In this document: positions 1 to 12,800 of the stretch, in pieces
Numbering within the stretch: position 1 is the stretch's first letter
Layout of the letters: every line of letters begins with the position of its first letter
Assembly: GCA_027923505.1 (NCBI GenBank)
Contig: BROI01000003.1
Span: 434,001 to 498,000 of the forward strand
DNA: 64,000 nucleotides
DNA from: Mayamaea pseudoterrestris
Lineage: Eukaryota; Bacillariophyta; Bacillariophyceae; Sellaphorales; Sellaphoraceae
Direction of reading: 5' to 3'
Made by a program: the position numbers and the translations under genes
The notes under the pieces: generated by a model
Database searches by the model: none
Seen by the model: the letters and a program-made list of their open reading frames with translations, nothing else
What the model was told of the DNA's origin: nothing

Positions 1-3000
1 GGTTATGGCGGCCAGCAACTGAGGACAAGCCTGGGGACATGAAATGCTGGCAGTCCCTGTGACAGAACTTTGAGACTGCATGGGTTATTGATGAATGCAT
101 TGCACTTTTGACATTATGAAACAATGCCTGTCAACTGCCAGCTATCTATTGATACCACTCTGGCTGTTGGAGTGGGTTATGGCAGCCAGCTACTGAGGAC
201 CAGCCTGGGGACATGAAATGATGGCAGTCCCTGTCCTGGAACTTGAAGACTGCATGGGCTAGTGATGAATGCATTGCACTTTTGACATCATGAAACAATG
301 CCTGTCAACTGCCAGCTATCAATTGACACCTCTCTGGCTGTTGGACTGGGTTATGGCGGCCAGCTACTGTGGACAAGCCTGGGGACATGAAATTCTGGCA
401 GTCCCTGTCATGGAACTTGGAGACTACATGGGCTAGTGATGAATGCATTGCACTTTTGACATCATGAAACAATGCCTGTCAACTGCCAGCTATCAATTGA
501 TACCACTCTGGCTGTTGGAGTGGGTTATGGCGGCCAGCAACTGAGGACAAGCCTGGGGACATGAAATGCTGGCAGTCCCTGTCACAGAATTTCGAGACTG
601 CATGGGTTATTGATGAATGCATTGCACTTTTTACATTATGAAAAAATGCTTGTCAACTGCCAGCTATCTATTGATACCACTCTGGCTGTTGGAGTGGGTT
701 ATGGCAGCCAGCTACTGAGGACCAGCCTGGGGACATGAAATGATGGCAGTCCCTGTCATGGAACTTGAAGACTGCATGGGCTAGTGATGAATGCATTGCA
801 TTTTTGACATCATGAAACAATGCCTGTCATCTGCCAGCTATCAATTGATACCACTCTGGCTGTTGGAGTGGGTTATGGTGGCCAGCTACTGAGGACAAGC
901 CTGGGGACATGAAATGCTGGCAGTCCCTGTCATGGAACATGAAGACTACATGGGCTAGTGATGAATGCTTTGCACTTTTGACATCATGAAACAATGCCTG
1001 ACAACTGCCAGCTATCAATTGATACCACTCTGGCTGTTGGAGTGGGTTATGGTGGCCAGCTACTGAGGACAAGCCTGGGGACATGAAATGCTGGCAGTCC
1101 CTGTCATGGAACTTGAAGACTCCATGGGCTAGTGATGAATGCATTGCAGTTTTGACATCATGAAACAATGCTTGTCAGCTGCCAGCTATCAGTTGACACC
1201 TCTCTGGCTGTTGGAGTGGGTTATGACAGCGAGCTACTGTGGGCAAGGCTGGGGACATGAAATTCCGGCAGTCCCTGTCACAGAACTTGGAGACTACATG
1301 GGCTATTGATGAATGCATTGCACTTTTGACATCATGAAACAATGCCTGTCAACTGCCAGCTATCAATTGATACCACTCTGGCTGTTGGAGTGGGTTATGG
1401 CAGCTAGCTATTGTGGACGAGCATGGGGAAATGAAATTCCGCCAGTCCCTGTCACAGAACTTGGAGACTGCATGGGCTAGTGATGAATGCATTGCACATT
1501 TGACATCATGAAACAATGCCTGTCAGCTGCCAGCTATCAATTGATACCACTCTGGCTGTTGGAGAGGGTTATGGCAGCGAGCTACTGTGGACAAGCCTGG
1601 GGACATGAAATTCTAGCAGTCCCTGTCACAGAACTTGGAGACCACATGGGCTAGTGATGAATGCATTGCACTTTTGACATCACGAATCAAAGCCCGTCAA
1701 CTGCCAGCTATCAATTGACACCTCTCTGGCTGTTGGAGTGGGTTATGGTGGCCAGCTACTGAGGACAAGCCTGGGGACATGAAATTCAGGCAGTCCTACT
1801 AGCAGAACTTGGAGACTACATGGGCTATTGATGAATGCATTGCACTTGTTACACCATTAAACAATCTTTGTCATCTGTCAGCAATCAATTTATACCTCTC
1901 TGGCCATTGGAGTGGGTCATGGCAGCCACCAACTGTGGACAAGCCTGGGGACACAAAACTCTGGCAGTCCCTGTTGCAGAACTTGGGGACTACATGGGCT
2001 AGTGATGAATGAATTGCACTTTTGACATCTTGAAGCAATGCCTGTTAACTGCCAGCTATCAATATATACCTCTCTGGCCAATGGAGTGGGTTATGGCAGC
2101 CAGCTACTGAGGACAAGCCTGGGGACATGAAATTCTGACAGTCCCTGTCACTGAACTTGGAGACTACATGGGCTAATGATGAATGCATTGCACTTTTGAC
2201 ATCATAAAACAATGCCTGGCAACTGCCAGCTATCAATTGACACCTCTCTGCCTGTTGGAGTGGTTCATGGCAGCCAGCTACTGGGGACAAGCCTTGGGAC
2301 ATGAAATGCTGGCAGTCCCTGTCACAGAACTTGGAGACTGCATGGGCTATTGATGAATGCATTGCACTTTTGACATCATGAAACAAAGCCTGTCAACTGC
2401 CAGCTATCAATTGATACCACTCTGGCTGTTGGAGTGGGTTATGGCAGCCAGCTACTGAGAACAAGCCTTGGGACATGAAATGCTGGCAGTCCCTGTCATG
2501 GAACTTGGAGACAACAAGGGCTAGTGATGAATGCATTGCACTTTTGCCATCATGAAACAATGCTTGTCAACTGCCAGCTATCAATTGACACATCTCTGGC
2601 TGTTGGAGTGGGTTATGGCGGCCAGCTACTGAGGACAAGCCTGGGGACATGAAATGCTGGCAGTCCCTGTCATGGAACATGGAGACTACATGGGCTAGTG
2701 ATGAATGCATTGCACTTTTGACATCATGAAACAATGCCTGTCAACTGCCAGCTATCAATTGACACATCTCTGGCTGTTGGAGTGGGTTATGGCGGCCAGC
2801 TACTGTGGACAAGCCTAGGGACATGAAATGCTGGCAGTCCCTGTCATGGAACTTGGAGACTACATGGGCTATTGACGAATGCATTGCACTTTTGACATCA
2901 TGAAACAATGCCTGTCAACTGCCAGCTATCAATTGACACCTCTCTGGCTGTTGGACTGGGTTATGGCGGCCAGCAACTGAGGACAAGCCTGGGGACATGA

Positions 3001-3258
3001 AATGCTGGCAGTCCCTGTCACAGAACTTCGAGACTGCATGGGTTATTGATGAATGCATTGCACTTTTGACATTATGAAACAATGCCTGTCAACTGCCAGC
3101 TATCTATTGATACCACTCTGGCTGTTGGAGTGGGTTATGGCAGCCAGCTACTGAGGACAAGCCTGGGGACATGAAATGATGGCAGTCCCTGTCATGGAAC
3201 TTGAAGATTGCATGGGCTAGTGATGAATGCATTGCACTTTTGACATCATGAAACAATG
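1..3258. repeat. 174-bp satellite array (about 19 units)
   Basis: Head-to-tail units start with GGTTATGGCGGCCAGC at positions 1, 175, 349 and 523, so the period is exactly 174 bp. The array continues with moderate divergence to about 3258, roughly 18.7 units, and is open at the left edge of the window. Many units contain the perfect palindrome TATCAATTGATA; others carry one-base variants of it. Because 174 is 58 codons, one minus-strand frame stays open through several units, which explains the 113-residue open frames here. I see no start context, domain or codon signature suggesting expression. The sharp right end joins non-repetitive DNA. Confidence 0.95.
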
Positions 3259-3588
3259 CACAGAGAAGAAGTGCACAAGTAGAGTAGTGATGTAACACAC
3301 ATTATTCTAGCAATTGAGTTGTTGTTGTTGCCTTGCTGTGATGGACAAGGAGGTTGATCACTCCTAGTCCATTGTTGCTGCTGGAATAAAGGTTGGTCTG
3401 ATATTATCATGTCAGGCTTCATTCTTGTTTTGTGGTGGACACCATACTGGTATTTTCTTTTACTTCTCTTTGTAAGTACTTGCCATATAAAAAACCTACA
3501 CAACGCACAAGCCAGCAAGATTAACTTTGATTGAAAATGTGCTGAGAAGTTGTGTTCAGAATTTATGAGGAAAACATCTGCATTGAAA
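3259..3588. other. Non-repetitive spacer between two arrays
   Basis: This stretch of about 330 bp separates the 174-bp satellite from the composite array. It is AT-rich, holds no convincing open frame, and has a short GTT run near 3317. Its right end already contains isolated GTGCTGAGAAG-like motifs (about 3539-3550), so the neighbouring minisatellite probably grew from here. Nothing else was recognised. Confidence 0.6.
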
Positions 3589-5860
3589 GATGTGCTGAGA
3601 AGATGTGCCAAGAAGATGTGCTGAGAAGATTTGCTGAGAAGATGTGCTGAGAAGATGTGCTGAAAAGATGTTGTTTGGAAATATATAATCTGTTCTGTTG
3701 CAGTCTTGGCAAAAACCAACTCGGATCTGTACGTTGCAGTCTCAACAGTATTTATGGTCTTGGAACCGCAAAAAAACCCGGGCTGCACCAGGGTGGAGCC
3801 GGAGGAGCTCTGGGACTTGGTATTGAGCTCGAGGAGATTGGCTTGGGGAACCCGCAAATCCGTGCGGTTGCGGGCAGGCTGCCACAATTTGCTTGGAGCA
3901 GAGGACATCATAATATGAGGCAGTGGCATCAGCAAACAGGTCTTTGGGCAGGCACCGCTGCTCCGCCATGAAGATTTGCCATTCACTTTCATGCATGAGA
4001 AAAACATCTGCATTGAAAGATGTGCTGAGAAGATGTGCTGAGAAGATGTGCTGAGAAGATGTGCTGAGAAGATGTGCTGAGAAGATGTGCTGAGAAGATG
4101 TGCTGAGAAGATGTGCTGAGAAAATGTGCTGAGAAGATGTGCTGAGAAGATGTGCTGAGAAGATGTTGTTTGGAAATCCATAATCTGTTCGTTGCAGTCT
4201 TGGCAACAACCAACTCGGATCCGTACGTTGCAGTCTCAACAGTAAAACTGTAAAAAAACACCCGGGCTGCACCAGGGTGGAGCCGGAGGAGCTCTGGGAC
4301 TTGGTGTTGAGCTGGAGGAGACTGGCTTGGGGAACCTGCAAATCCGTGCGGTTGCAGGCAGGCTGCCACAATTTGCTTGGAGCAGAGGACATTATAATAT
4401 GCGGCAGTGGCATGAGCAAACAGGTCTTTGGGCAGGCACCGCTGCTCCGCCAAGAAGATTTGTCGTTCACTTTCACGCATGAGAAAAACATCTGCATTGA
4501 AAGATGTGCTGAGAAGATGTGCTGAGAAGATGTGCTGAGAGATGTGCTGAGAAGATGTGCTGAGAAGATGTGCTGAGAAGATGTGCTGAGAAGATGTGCT
4601 GAGAAGATGTGCTGAGAAGATGTGCTGAGAAGATGTGCTGAGAAGATGTGCTGAGAAGATGTTGTTTGGAAATCCATAATCTGTTCCGTTGCAGTCTTGG
4701 CAACAACCAACTTGGATCCGTACATTGCAGTCTCAACAGTAGAACTGCAAAAAACACCCGGGCTGCACCAGGGTGGAGCCGGAGGAGCTCTGGGACTTGG
4801 TGTTGAGCTGGAGGAGATTGGCTTGGGGAACCTGCAAATCCGTGCGGTTGCAGGCAGGCTGCCACAATTTGCTTGGAGCAGAGGACATCTGCATTGAAAG
4901 ATGTGCTGAGAAGATGTGCTGAGAAGATGTGCTGAGAGATGTGCTGAGAAGATGTGCTGAGAAGATGTGCTGAGAAGATGTGCTGAGAAGATGTGCTGAG
5001 AAGATGTGCTGAGAAGATGTGCTGAGAAGATGTGCTGAGAAGATGTTGTTTGGAAATCCATAATCTGTTCCGTTGCAGTCTTGGCAACAACCAACTTGGA
5101 TCCGTACATTGCAGTCTCAACAGTAGAACTGCAAAAAACACCCGGGCTGCACCAGGGTGGAGCCGGAGGAGCTCTGGGACTTGGTGTTGAGCTGGAGGAG
5201 ATTGGCTTGGGGAACCTGCAAATCCGTGCGGTTGCAGGCAGGCTGCCACAATTTGCTTGGAGCAGAGGACATTATAATATGAGGCAGTGGCATCAGCAAA
5301 CAGGTCTTTGGGCAGGCACCGCTGCTCCGCCAAGAAGATTTGTCGTTCACTTTCACGCATGAGAAAAGCATCTGCATTGAAAGATGTGCTGAGAAGATGT
5401 GCTGAGAAGATGTGCTGAGAAGATTTGCTGAGAAGATGTGCTGAGAAGATGTGCTGAGAAGATGTGCTGAGAAGATGTTGTTTGGAAATCCATAAGCTGT
5501 TCCGTTGCAGTCTTGGCAACAACCAACTCGGATCCGTACATTGCAGTCTCAACAGTATTTATGGTCTTGGAACTGCAAAAAAAACACCCGGGCTGCACCA
5601 GGGTGGAGCGGGAGGAGCTCTGGGACTTGGTGTTGAGCTCGAGGAGATTGGCTTGGGGAACCTGCAAATCCGTGTGGTTGCGGGCAGGCTGCCACAATTT
5701 GCTTGGAGCAGAGGACATCATAAGATGAGGCAGTGGCATCAGCAAACAGGTCTTTGGGCAGGCACCGCTGCTCCGCCATGAAGATTTGCCGTTCACTTCC
5801 ACGCATGAGAAAAACATCTGCATTGAAAGATGTGCTGAGAAGATGTGCTGAGAAGATGTT
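3560..5860. repeat. Composite array: 13-bp minisatellite alternating with a ~340-bp block
   Basis: A 13-bp motif, GATGTGCTGAGAA, forms sub-arrays at about 3589-3670, 4019-4165, 4503-4661, 4899-5045, 5382-5478 and 5829-5859. Between them sits a conserved block running from TTGTTTGGAAATCCATAA through a CCCGGGCTGCACCAGGGTGG segment to AACATCTGCATTGAAA. There are five block copies; the one at 4662-4898 lacks its distal part. Read on the minus strand, the first ~80 bp of each block (for example 5478-5555) encodes a Copia-type RNase H signature (VETA-YGSE-V-AKTATEQ-MDF) closely matching the remnant at about 6705-6775 on the plus strand. The array has therefore amplified a captured retroelement scrap. 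The long open frames here, with a 13-residue Ser/His/Leu-rich period, follow from 3 x 13 = 39 bp and are not taken as proteins. Confidence 0.9.
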
Positions 5861-7100
5861 GTAAGACCTGAGAACCCCAAAGAATGGTCTTGCGTTGGTT
5901 CTCGTCAATGATGCCGTCTCGCATGACCTTGTTGAAAAACTCACGGTTTTCCTGTGACATGGGCAATGGATATGTAGTGAAGGCTGCTTGACGCATTATG
6001 AGTACGTCTGTGTCTTTATGGTGATTTGGCGATGGCTATGAAGAATCCTAAAGCCTTCATGGATGAGCTCAGGTCCAAGTACAACTACAAATTGAAAGGT
6101 GTTGGTCTGATTTCCTACTATTTGAGTGCAGACTTCTTCCGCAATCCTGATGGAACGCTGTGCATGGGCGCCAAGACTTATATCGGCGGGCTGCTCAAGA
6201 ACTATGAAATGATGTTTGGTAAGAAGGCCAAGCTGAGGATGTCACCCATGGACAATTTTGACTATTCTGAGCTTGATATTGATGAGTTGGATGTGAAGGG
6301 TATTTGGATGTACCAGTCTGTGATTAAGACACTTCAATGGGCAATAAGCTTGTTTCGTTACAACTTTCACTATGGGTCATTTTTTAGTTGCGCCGCTGTA
6401 TGGCCATCTTTAGCGTTTGAAATGGATTGATGGCTACCTTGCTCGGTATCCGGATGCTGATATTCATTTTGCTTTGGCATTCCTCATCATGATGCACCTG
6501 AGCCAGTGGAGTGGGTATAGACTGTCTATGGAGACAGCGCTGATGAGGAGCCATGGAACATGCCCATGCCAAGGGGCAAATTCATCCGTCTGACAACTTT
6601 TGAAAACGCCAACCTGTATCATGAATATACTACAGGCCGCACTGCCATGGGTGTCCTGCATTTCTTGAACCAGGCTCTGGTTGAGTGGTTGTCCAAGAGA
6701 CAGAACACGTTGAGACTGCCACGTATGGATCCAAGTTTGTCTCTGCCAAGACTGTGACAGAGCAGATTATGGATTTCCGGTACACTCTGTATGTGATGGG
6801 TGTTCCATTGGATGGACCTGCGTGGATGTTTGGAGACAATGAGAGCATTGTCACTTTGTCAACTATTTCTCACTCGTCACTTACCAAGCAACACCATGCA
6901 CTTGTGCACCACAGGGTTTGCAAAGCAATTGCCTTTGGAGTGCTGCATTTCAAGCACCTCTCGGGCAAGCAGAACACGAGTGACGTGCTTACCAAGTTAT
7001 TTCCCCATGCGGTGTTTGGGCCATTAATTTGGCCAGTGCTTTTCTGGAGAGGTGAGACGGTGATGGAGGATGGAGTAGCACAAGCTTGGACTCTGGGGAT
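5860..7100 (+). mobile_element. Copia-type LTR retrotransposon fossil, RT and RNase H part
   Basis: From about 5998 the plus strand shows the late part of a Copia pol gene: the end of the reverse transcriptase palm, the following connection region (with the AKTYI-GLLKNYE type motif), and RNase H (VETATYGSKF, then YGDNES-like and QNTSDVLTK motifs). The end of RNase H lies near 7050. The element is an old, broken copy with several breaks, and no gag, protease or integrase part is present on this side. The stretch 5860-5997 differs in character and could be retroelement sequence in the opposite orientation. The left edge abuts the composite array. The family is the same broad diatom-type Copia group as the other two elements nearby. 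Confidence 0.85.
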
Positions 7101-8310
7101 GATGCAATGTAGGCAAATGGAGAGCCTGAATCTTATGCGACATGGTTTGTTATTCTACATCCCAAGGGTGATCCAGTTATTTAACTCTCACACTCATCCT
7201 GTGTTGACCTCATGGTATGGAGGAGCTATGTCTTCTTCTTCTTGGACAGTAGCCATGGTGTAGAATCAATGGAGTGGGAGAAATCACTGACCCGTACGAA
7301 GTAGGGTCCAGTGAGTATAAATTTTCTCGCATCTGTCAGTCAAGGTGTCTGTGTGACTACCGGTAAATTAATGAAACTTTAACGTACAGAACCCATCGGA
7401 ATGCTAAATGTCACATTGACGCATTACTTCAGATAACTATAAGGACCGCACAAAGCTGTACAGTACCATAACATAGGAAATAGGTAACATCCATATACTA
7501 TTAATATTATTGACAGGCCCTAACCACAATAGCAGAGCTACCGTCACCCACCAGTGCACTACATGCAGAGGTGCACATGTATCTACTCAGCTATCTGATA
7601 CGAGCCATTGGGAAAGGCACCACTACACTGCAAAAGGCAGAGCTACAGTCAGGCCCCACACTACAAACCCCGCACTACAAGCAGCAAATGAAAGAGGTCT
7701 CAGGTGTCTATGGAGCTACCATCCAGCTACAAATATGACTATGGAGACAAGCCCTACACTCTAAATGGCAGAGCTACAGTCAGGCCCTATTGGTGCTCGA
7801 CAAGCAGCAGATCTACATCAAGATCTCAGGGAGCTACCATCCAGCTACCAATATGATACAGTCAAGCCCAACACTACAATTTGCGGTGCTATACAGTCGC
7901 ACAGGGAACACCTCCTTCCGCGCGCAAGTGCTGGGGCAGTGCCACAGACAGTGAGGTCCCCTTGTACATACCGCAAGAATATATACCCTAAGAATAATCA
8001 AGGGAGTTGATTTATCTGAGTGATGCTTGAAATACACCTTGGTCTTTAATCTCTCTGTCTGCCTGACTTGTGTAGATTGAAGCCTCAAACAGCAAAAGAA
8101 CGAGTTGTCTCAGCTGCCCTTGTAGTGTGCAATAAATCAATGGGAGTGGTCATCACCAGTGCCCGAGAGAGTGGTTTGTTGTAAAGACCAAAGTGTATGA
8201 TCTGACATGATGCAGTTCCAGTACAGAAGCGCCTGCAACGCGTCCTCACCCTCTGTAGTCTGAAAAGGATTAGCAATTCCTAAATAAAAATGCAGATGTC
8301 TGGAAACATC
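7101..8310. other. Non-coding stretch, possible old LTR and degenerate repeats
   Basis: No supported gene lies here. The first part, to about 7400, follows directly on a Copia RNase H end and precedes an older gag region, so it may hold LTR remnants; no second copy is present to define ends. At about 7520-7870 there are degenerate direct repeats: GGCAGAGCTACAGTCAGGCC at 7638 and 7770, and GAGCTACCATCCAGCTAC at 7713 and 7831. The open frames at 7510-8088 are short and lack any recognisable domain. Confidence 0.5.
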
Positions 8311-9373
8311 TATGTTGAGCAATGATGAGAACCCAAACCAAAGCGACACGGATGATGTCACAAAGACGGTCACGTTTAAGCAAGCGCGGTAAGCGGCAAA
8401 GAAGGAGTGGATCGAGGACGATCACTTCTTGGAGAAAATAAGTAAAGTGGTTTTATTGACTCTGATCTGCTTAATCATTTGTGTTGCTTCAATGGCGCGC
8501 AAGAAATATTCTAGATCCAACATTTTCTCCAAGAAGGGAGTGAAAAGACATGTCTTTGATGACGAGCAATACTCCGACGACAGGAGCGACATCGAGTGGT
8601 TGAGGTGCAACGCCTCCCGCTCCACCAGCAAGTGAAGGAAGCCGACGCAACCATTATTGTCATGGTAATCATGCTGGGAATTGTGCCGGGAATCAAGGCA
8701 ACAGCAATGGAAGCAGACTCAACGGACCGAGTTGTGCGCCTCGGAAATTTCCAAGGCAGCGAGCCCACACTGGCTGGTTACATTTACGATTACAACGGTT
8801 CATGCAATCCCGATGGATTCATCCGCACAACAAATGAAATTATCACTTACATTGGGTGCTTCTACAAGAAATATACCAAGGAGCTGCTCAAGGGAATGCG
8901 CAACGTGGAACTGAAGATTCTTGACGAGACTGCGCGTCCAGTCAATGATGCCAACATGATGGACTCGGACTGTTCCATAGTGCTCAAGGAATATAAGGCT
9001 GACAAAAAAAGAGCATGTTGAGCGTGTGCGCATGTACTCCGACTTCCTTGCTGGCCTCTACGCCGTGTTGTATGGACAATGCACGGAGCGTATGAAGGAT
9101 TGTGTCAAGTCGCATGCCAAGTTCCGAGATGCCGAGGAAGACACGGACGGAATGCAGTTGCTGGCAATCATCAAAGAGATCTCACATACGTACGAAGGGC
9201 ACTGCAAACTTGTGGATCAAGTCATGGACATTCAAGCTGATTTGTTCGGATGTACTCATGTTCGCGCAGCCGCCAAAGGTGAACATTTTGAAAAAGGCTG
9301 TACTTTTGGACAATCAGTCAACAGTGGATCTGTTCTGCAATGCCAAGATGCTGAAGAACATTTGCCCGGTTCC
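8310..9373 (+). mobile_element. Older Copia fossil, gag to protease part (left of insertion)
   Basis: The plus strand carries fragments typical of gag in diatom-like Copia elements, such as the stretch with TERMKDCVKSHAKF and SHTYEGHCKLVDQVMDIQAD at about 9070-9245. It ends in a protease-type motif (LLDNQSTVDLF) at about 9305-9335. The copy is old and broken at several points. The young Copia element inserted into its protease region: the same fossil resumes on the other side of the insertion at 16071, as the 5-bp target duplication confirms. Confidence 0.8.
9369..9373. repeat. Target-site duplication, left copy (GTTCC)
   Basis: GTTCC lies directly before the 5' LTR and again directly after the 3' LTR at 16071-16075. 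A 5-bp duplication is the size expected for Copia-type integrases and fixes the outer borders of the young element. Confidence 0.9.
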
Positions 9374-9768
9374 TGACAAGTCGCAGAGCGGCGAAGTCAA
9401 GAGCCCGAACCCTAATTAGCTTGTGTCGAGTCCGCAGCTGTCGTATGTGACATGTGACTGAAGAAAGTGCGCAACCGTCGTGTGGATGCGTTGTATGAAT
9501 GGAACGACCAGTTACGACTGATGTAATGTGATTGAAAGAAACGGATTGATCGGATGATCTTCCGAGTGGTCGATGTAGCGATGTAGCGATAAGCTCACAA
9601 TATAGAACTACTAGTTTGCGACGAGAGTGCAGTCGTATTCGTGTAGTGGCGAGCGCAAGACTATTCGATGAGCCATCTCCATCAAGAGCTGTACAGACCG
9701 TGGCCAAGGACCCTGTATCGGAGCTTTTTGGAGGTAAGACGTTGACTGCGAAATCGTCAACGGTGTTA
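9374..9768 (+). repeat. 5' LTR of the young Copia element
   Basis: The 395-bp repeat starts TGACAAGTCGCAGAGCGG and ends CGTCAACGGTGTTA. Its borders were set by comparison with the 3' LTR and by the flanking GTTCC duplication. The ends are TG...TA rather than the canonical TG...CA. A TATA-like stretch (CACAATATAGAAC) near 9596-9608 could serve its promoter. Confidence 0.93.
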
Positions 9769-9865
9769 GATTAACATTTCAGTGCTTCGAGAGCAAGAAC
9801 GAGCGAGGGAGCTATCGTGACACATTCGTCTGCAGCGAGTCCGATTCCTCTGATCAACCTCCAAC

Positions 9866-12800
9866 ATGGCGACGATTGATGTAACGACATACAAGCGTGT
9901 CGTCGGTAAAGTCTTCGATATTCCGTGGCTCGCAGCGTCCGCAGCTTGGGATCCAAACGACCCTACCGCAGTGTGTTTCGAGCAAGAGGAACTCACGACT
10001 GCGGAGGCGATGGCCGAACTGTCGGAACAAGACGTGACGAACATTAAGACCCAGTACCAGTGGTCGACGATACGAACAAGCCGATTGCGCAAGCTCATGA
10101 GTTGGATTCACGAGCAACGTCGGACGACTGCGCAATGGCAAGACTTGGAGAAAGACCAGATTACGAGCCGAGACCTCCCAGTAGCGCCGGGGTCACCGAC
10201 AGCAGGCAACCGCAGTTTCGGAGACTTTAGCGTTATCGGAGGCAACGACACCACGACGAAGCGACACGACATCAAGCTGGATCTGAAGACCATGCTGGAG
10301 CTCAAGAACGATCGCAAGTTCTGCTCCTACTGGCGGGCCTTCAAGAACCGCATGCGAAGCGAGCGACTTGGCTATTTTTGGGACGACGAGTTCAAGGCAC
10401 CAGCCGCACTCGACCCCGAATTCGCCAAGTATAAGTATCAGTGTTCGAAGCTTTTAGCGGCACTCGAGTATACCTGCAAGACACCGCAGAGCAAGCTCAT
10501 TGTCCGCAAGCACATCGACAGCGCGAATGCCTCAGCGTGCATTGCAGAGTTGGAGGCGACATTCCTCGACGGGATGGCGCGCAAGTTGGATCTACGTACG
10601 GCCGAAGACGAATGGCGCAATTACACCCTCGATGCGAGTTACGCCAAATCTCTCGTCAATTGGCTCATCCAGTGGTCCAGCAAGGAAGAGAACTACAATG
10701 ACTACGCCGAGGAAACCGAGCTACTTACAGCAAGCACGAAGCGTCAGATTTTGGAACGCGCGGTTTTCCGCCATGCGGATATGGCAGCGGCGGTGAACAT
10801 GGCGCTGATCGAAGAGTCCAAGACCGGCAACCCGATGGCGTACACCCAGTTTTGGAACCTCCTGAACGACGTCGCACGTCAATCTGACAATCGTCGTGGC
10901 ATCAAGGAGACCGAGAAGCGTCAGGCGAACCAATCTGAGCAGACCAAGAAAGAGAAGGAGAAGACGAAGAAGGCAAGCATGAACAATTCCCAGTCTACGC
11001 CAAGTAGCAGCAACAATCAGCAATCCAATCAGGGGGGCGGTGGTCGCGGCGACTTGAGCACGGGACGAGGCGGCGGCAGCGGCCGCGGTCGGGGAGATAC
11101 TCGTACGTATGTTCGCAGCTATGCCGACACGAAGACGATCGAAATCCCCAGCGACGTGAATGCGACGATTCCACCAAACACGTGGCGACTCCTTACCCGC
11201 GATCAGCAACATGAAGTGTTTGAACGCCGTGGTACGAGTCGTGCGGCTAGTGCTGCAGGTGGTTCGACATCAGCAACACAGGCAGGCACCATGCAGACGA
11301 CGAGTACAACACGCAACGCAAACGTCGCAGCCACTTCATCAGCGGCAACGACGGCGAGTGCGGCGACCGAGCGTGTGAACAACACCAGCCGTGGCTCAGC
11401 GATGCAAAGTTTCTTAGGTCCAGACCAGCCCACGACTACGACTCGGGGAGCGAATATCGCTCAGAGTCGCAAGTACAAAGTCGCGAGCATTGACTTGGAT
11501 AAGCATTCAGCGTCGACTGTCGATCGCGGCGCGAGTGGCGGAGTATGGGGAGCGGACGGCCGCATCCTTACCGAGGACAAGTTCCACAAGATTGAAGTCA
11601 CTGGAGTCGGTGGTCTCAAACTTCCGGACCTGTCTACCGTCACAGCAGTCGCCAAGCTTAAGAGCACCAAGGGTTGGGTCGTCGGTGAGTTCCATAACTA
11701 TGCATATTCTGGAACCGGCAAGACGATTCATTCGAGTATGCAGATGGAAGCCTTCGGACTTCATGTCAACGACAAGCATTACAACTTTGGTGGCAAGTTA
11801 CGAATCGAAACGCCAGACGGATACAAGTTTATGCTCGGAATGGAAAGTGGCATGGCGACCTTGCCAATGTTTCCAGTGTCGGCGCATGAGCTTCACACCT
11901 TACCTCGGGTCATGATGACCTTCGATGGACCGTGGGATCCGAATGAGTTTGACGTCGAGCCGACCGAGGACGACGACTATGACTCTTCGGATGACGATGA
12001 CGACGAGGACGACGTACCGGACTTGTTGTCGCGCGACGAAGACGACGAAGACAGTGACGACGAAGAGGGCTTCACGCGCGTGACACGTTCGCGTACGCGG
12101 AATCGAACCCATCGTCAAAGCAACGTGACTTATACGAATCTCGGACACGACAATCAACCTGTTTACACCAAGAAGGAGCTGAATGTTTGTGCCGTCGTAC
12201 AGAAGTACAATGCGGATCTCGTCTATCAGCCCTACAAGTCTATCCTGCCAAAGAAACCTGATATCGACGCATTGCTGCCGAACTTTGCATGGTACCCGGC
12301 GCAGACGATCAAGGATACTTTGCGCCACAGCACGCAGTTCAACATGCACGAGCGCCGATACCCCCCACGAATGCATCGAAAGAGCCGATTCCTGAACGTC
12401 TACCGTCTAGATGATCGAGTGGCCCATGACACCATGTTCTTCGACGAACCAGCCATGGATGATCACATCGACGGACATGCAGGGTGCACATGCGTGCAGC
12501 TATTCTATGGTTGTCGCAGTCAGATCATTGTCGTGTATCCCATGCGGACGAAAGGCGACGTACCGAAACGATTCCGTGATTTCATCCGCGAGTTTGCAGC
12601 TCCGTTGGAAGTCTTCTCGGATAATGCGAAAGAAGCGATGAGTGCCGAGTTTGACGAAGTAATGCGCGAGTTCATGATTCGCCGTCGTCATACATCGGAG
12701 CCGTACTATCAGAATCAGAATCCAGCCGAGCGCATCATCGGGCACGTAAAGGAAAGTCATGAACGACTTATGGACCGAACGGGCACTCCGGCATGTTTCT

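Noticed and set aside
827-3298. Minus-strand 58-residue repeat protein in the 174-bp array
   Set aside because: Open frames follow from 174 being 58 codons and a stop-poor unit. Frames are broken in other units, with no promoter, start or domain.
3246-5996. Long minus-strand proteins with a Ser/Gln/His/Ile/Phe 13-residue period
   Set aside because: They are generated by the 13-bp minisatellite (39 bp = 13 codons) and differ in frame between sub-arrays. No signal peptide or supported start was seen.
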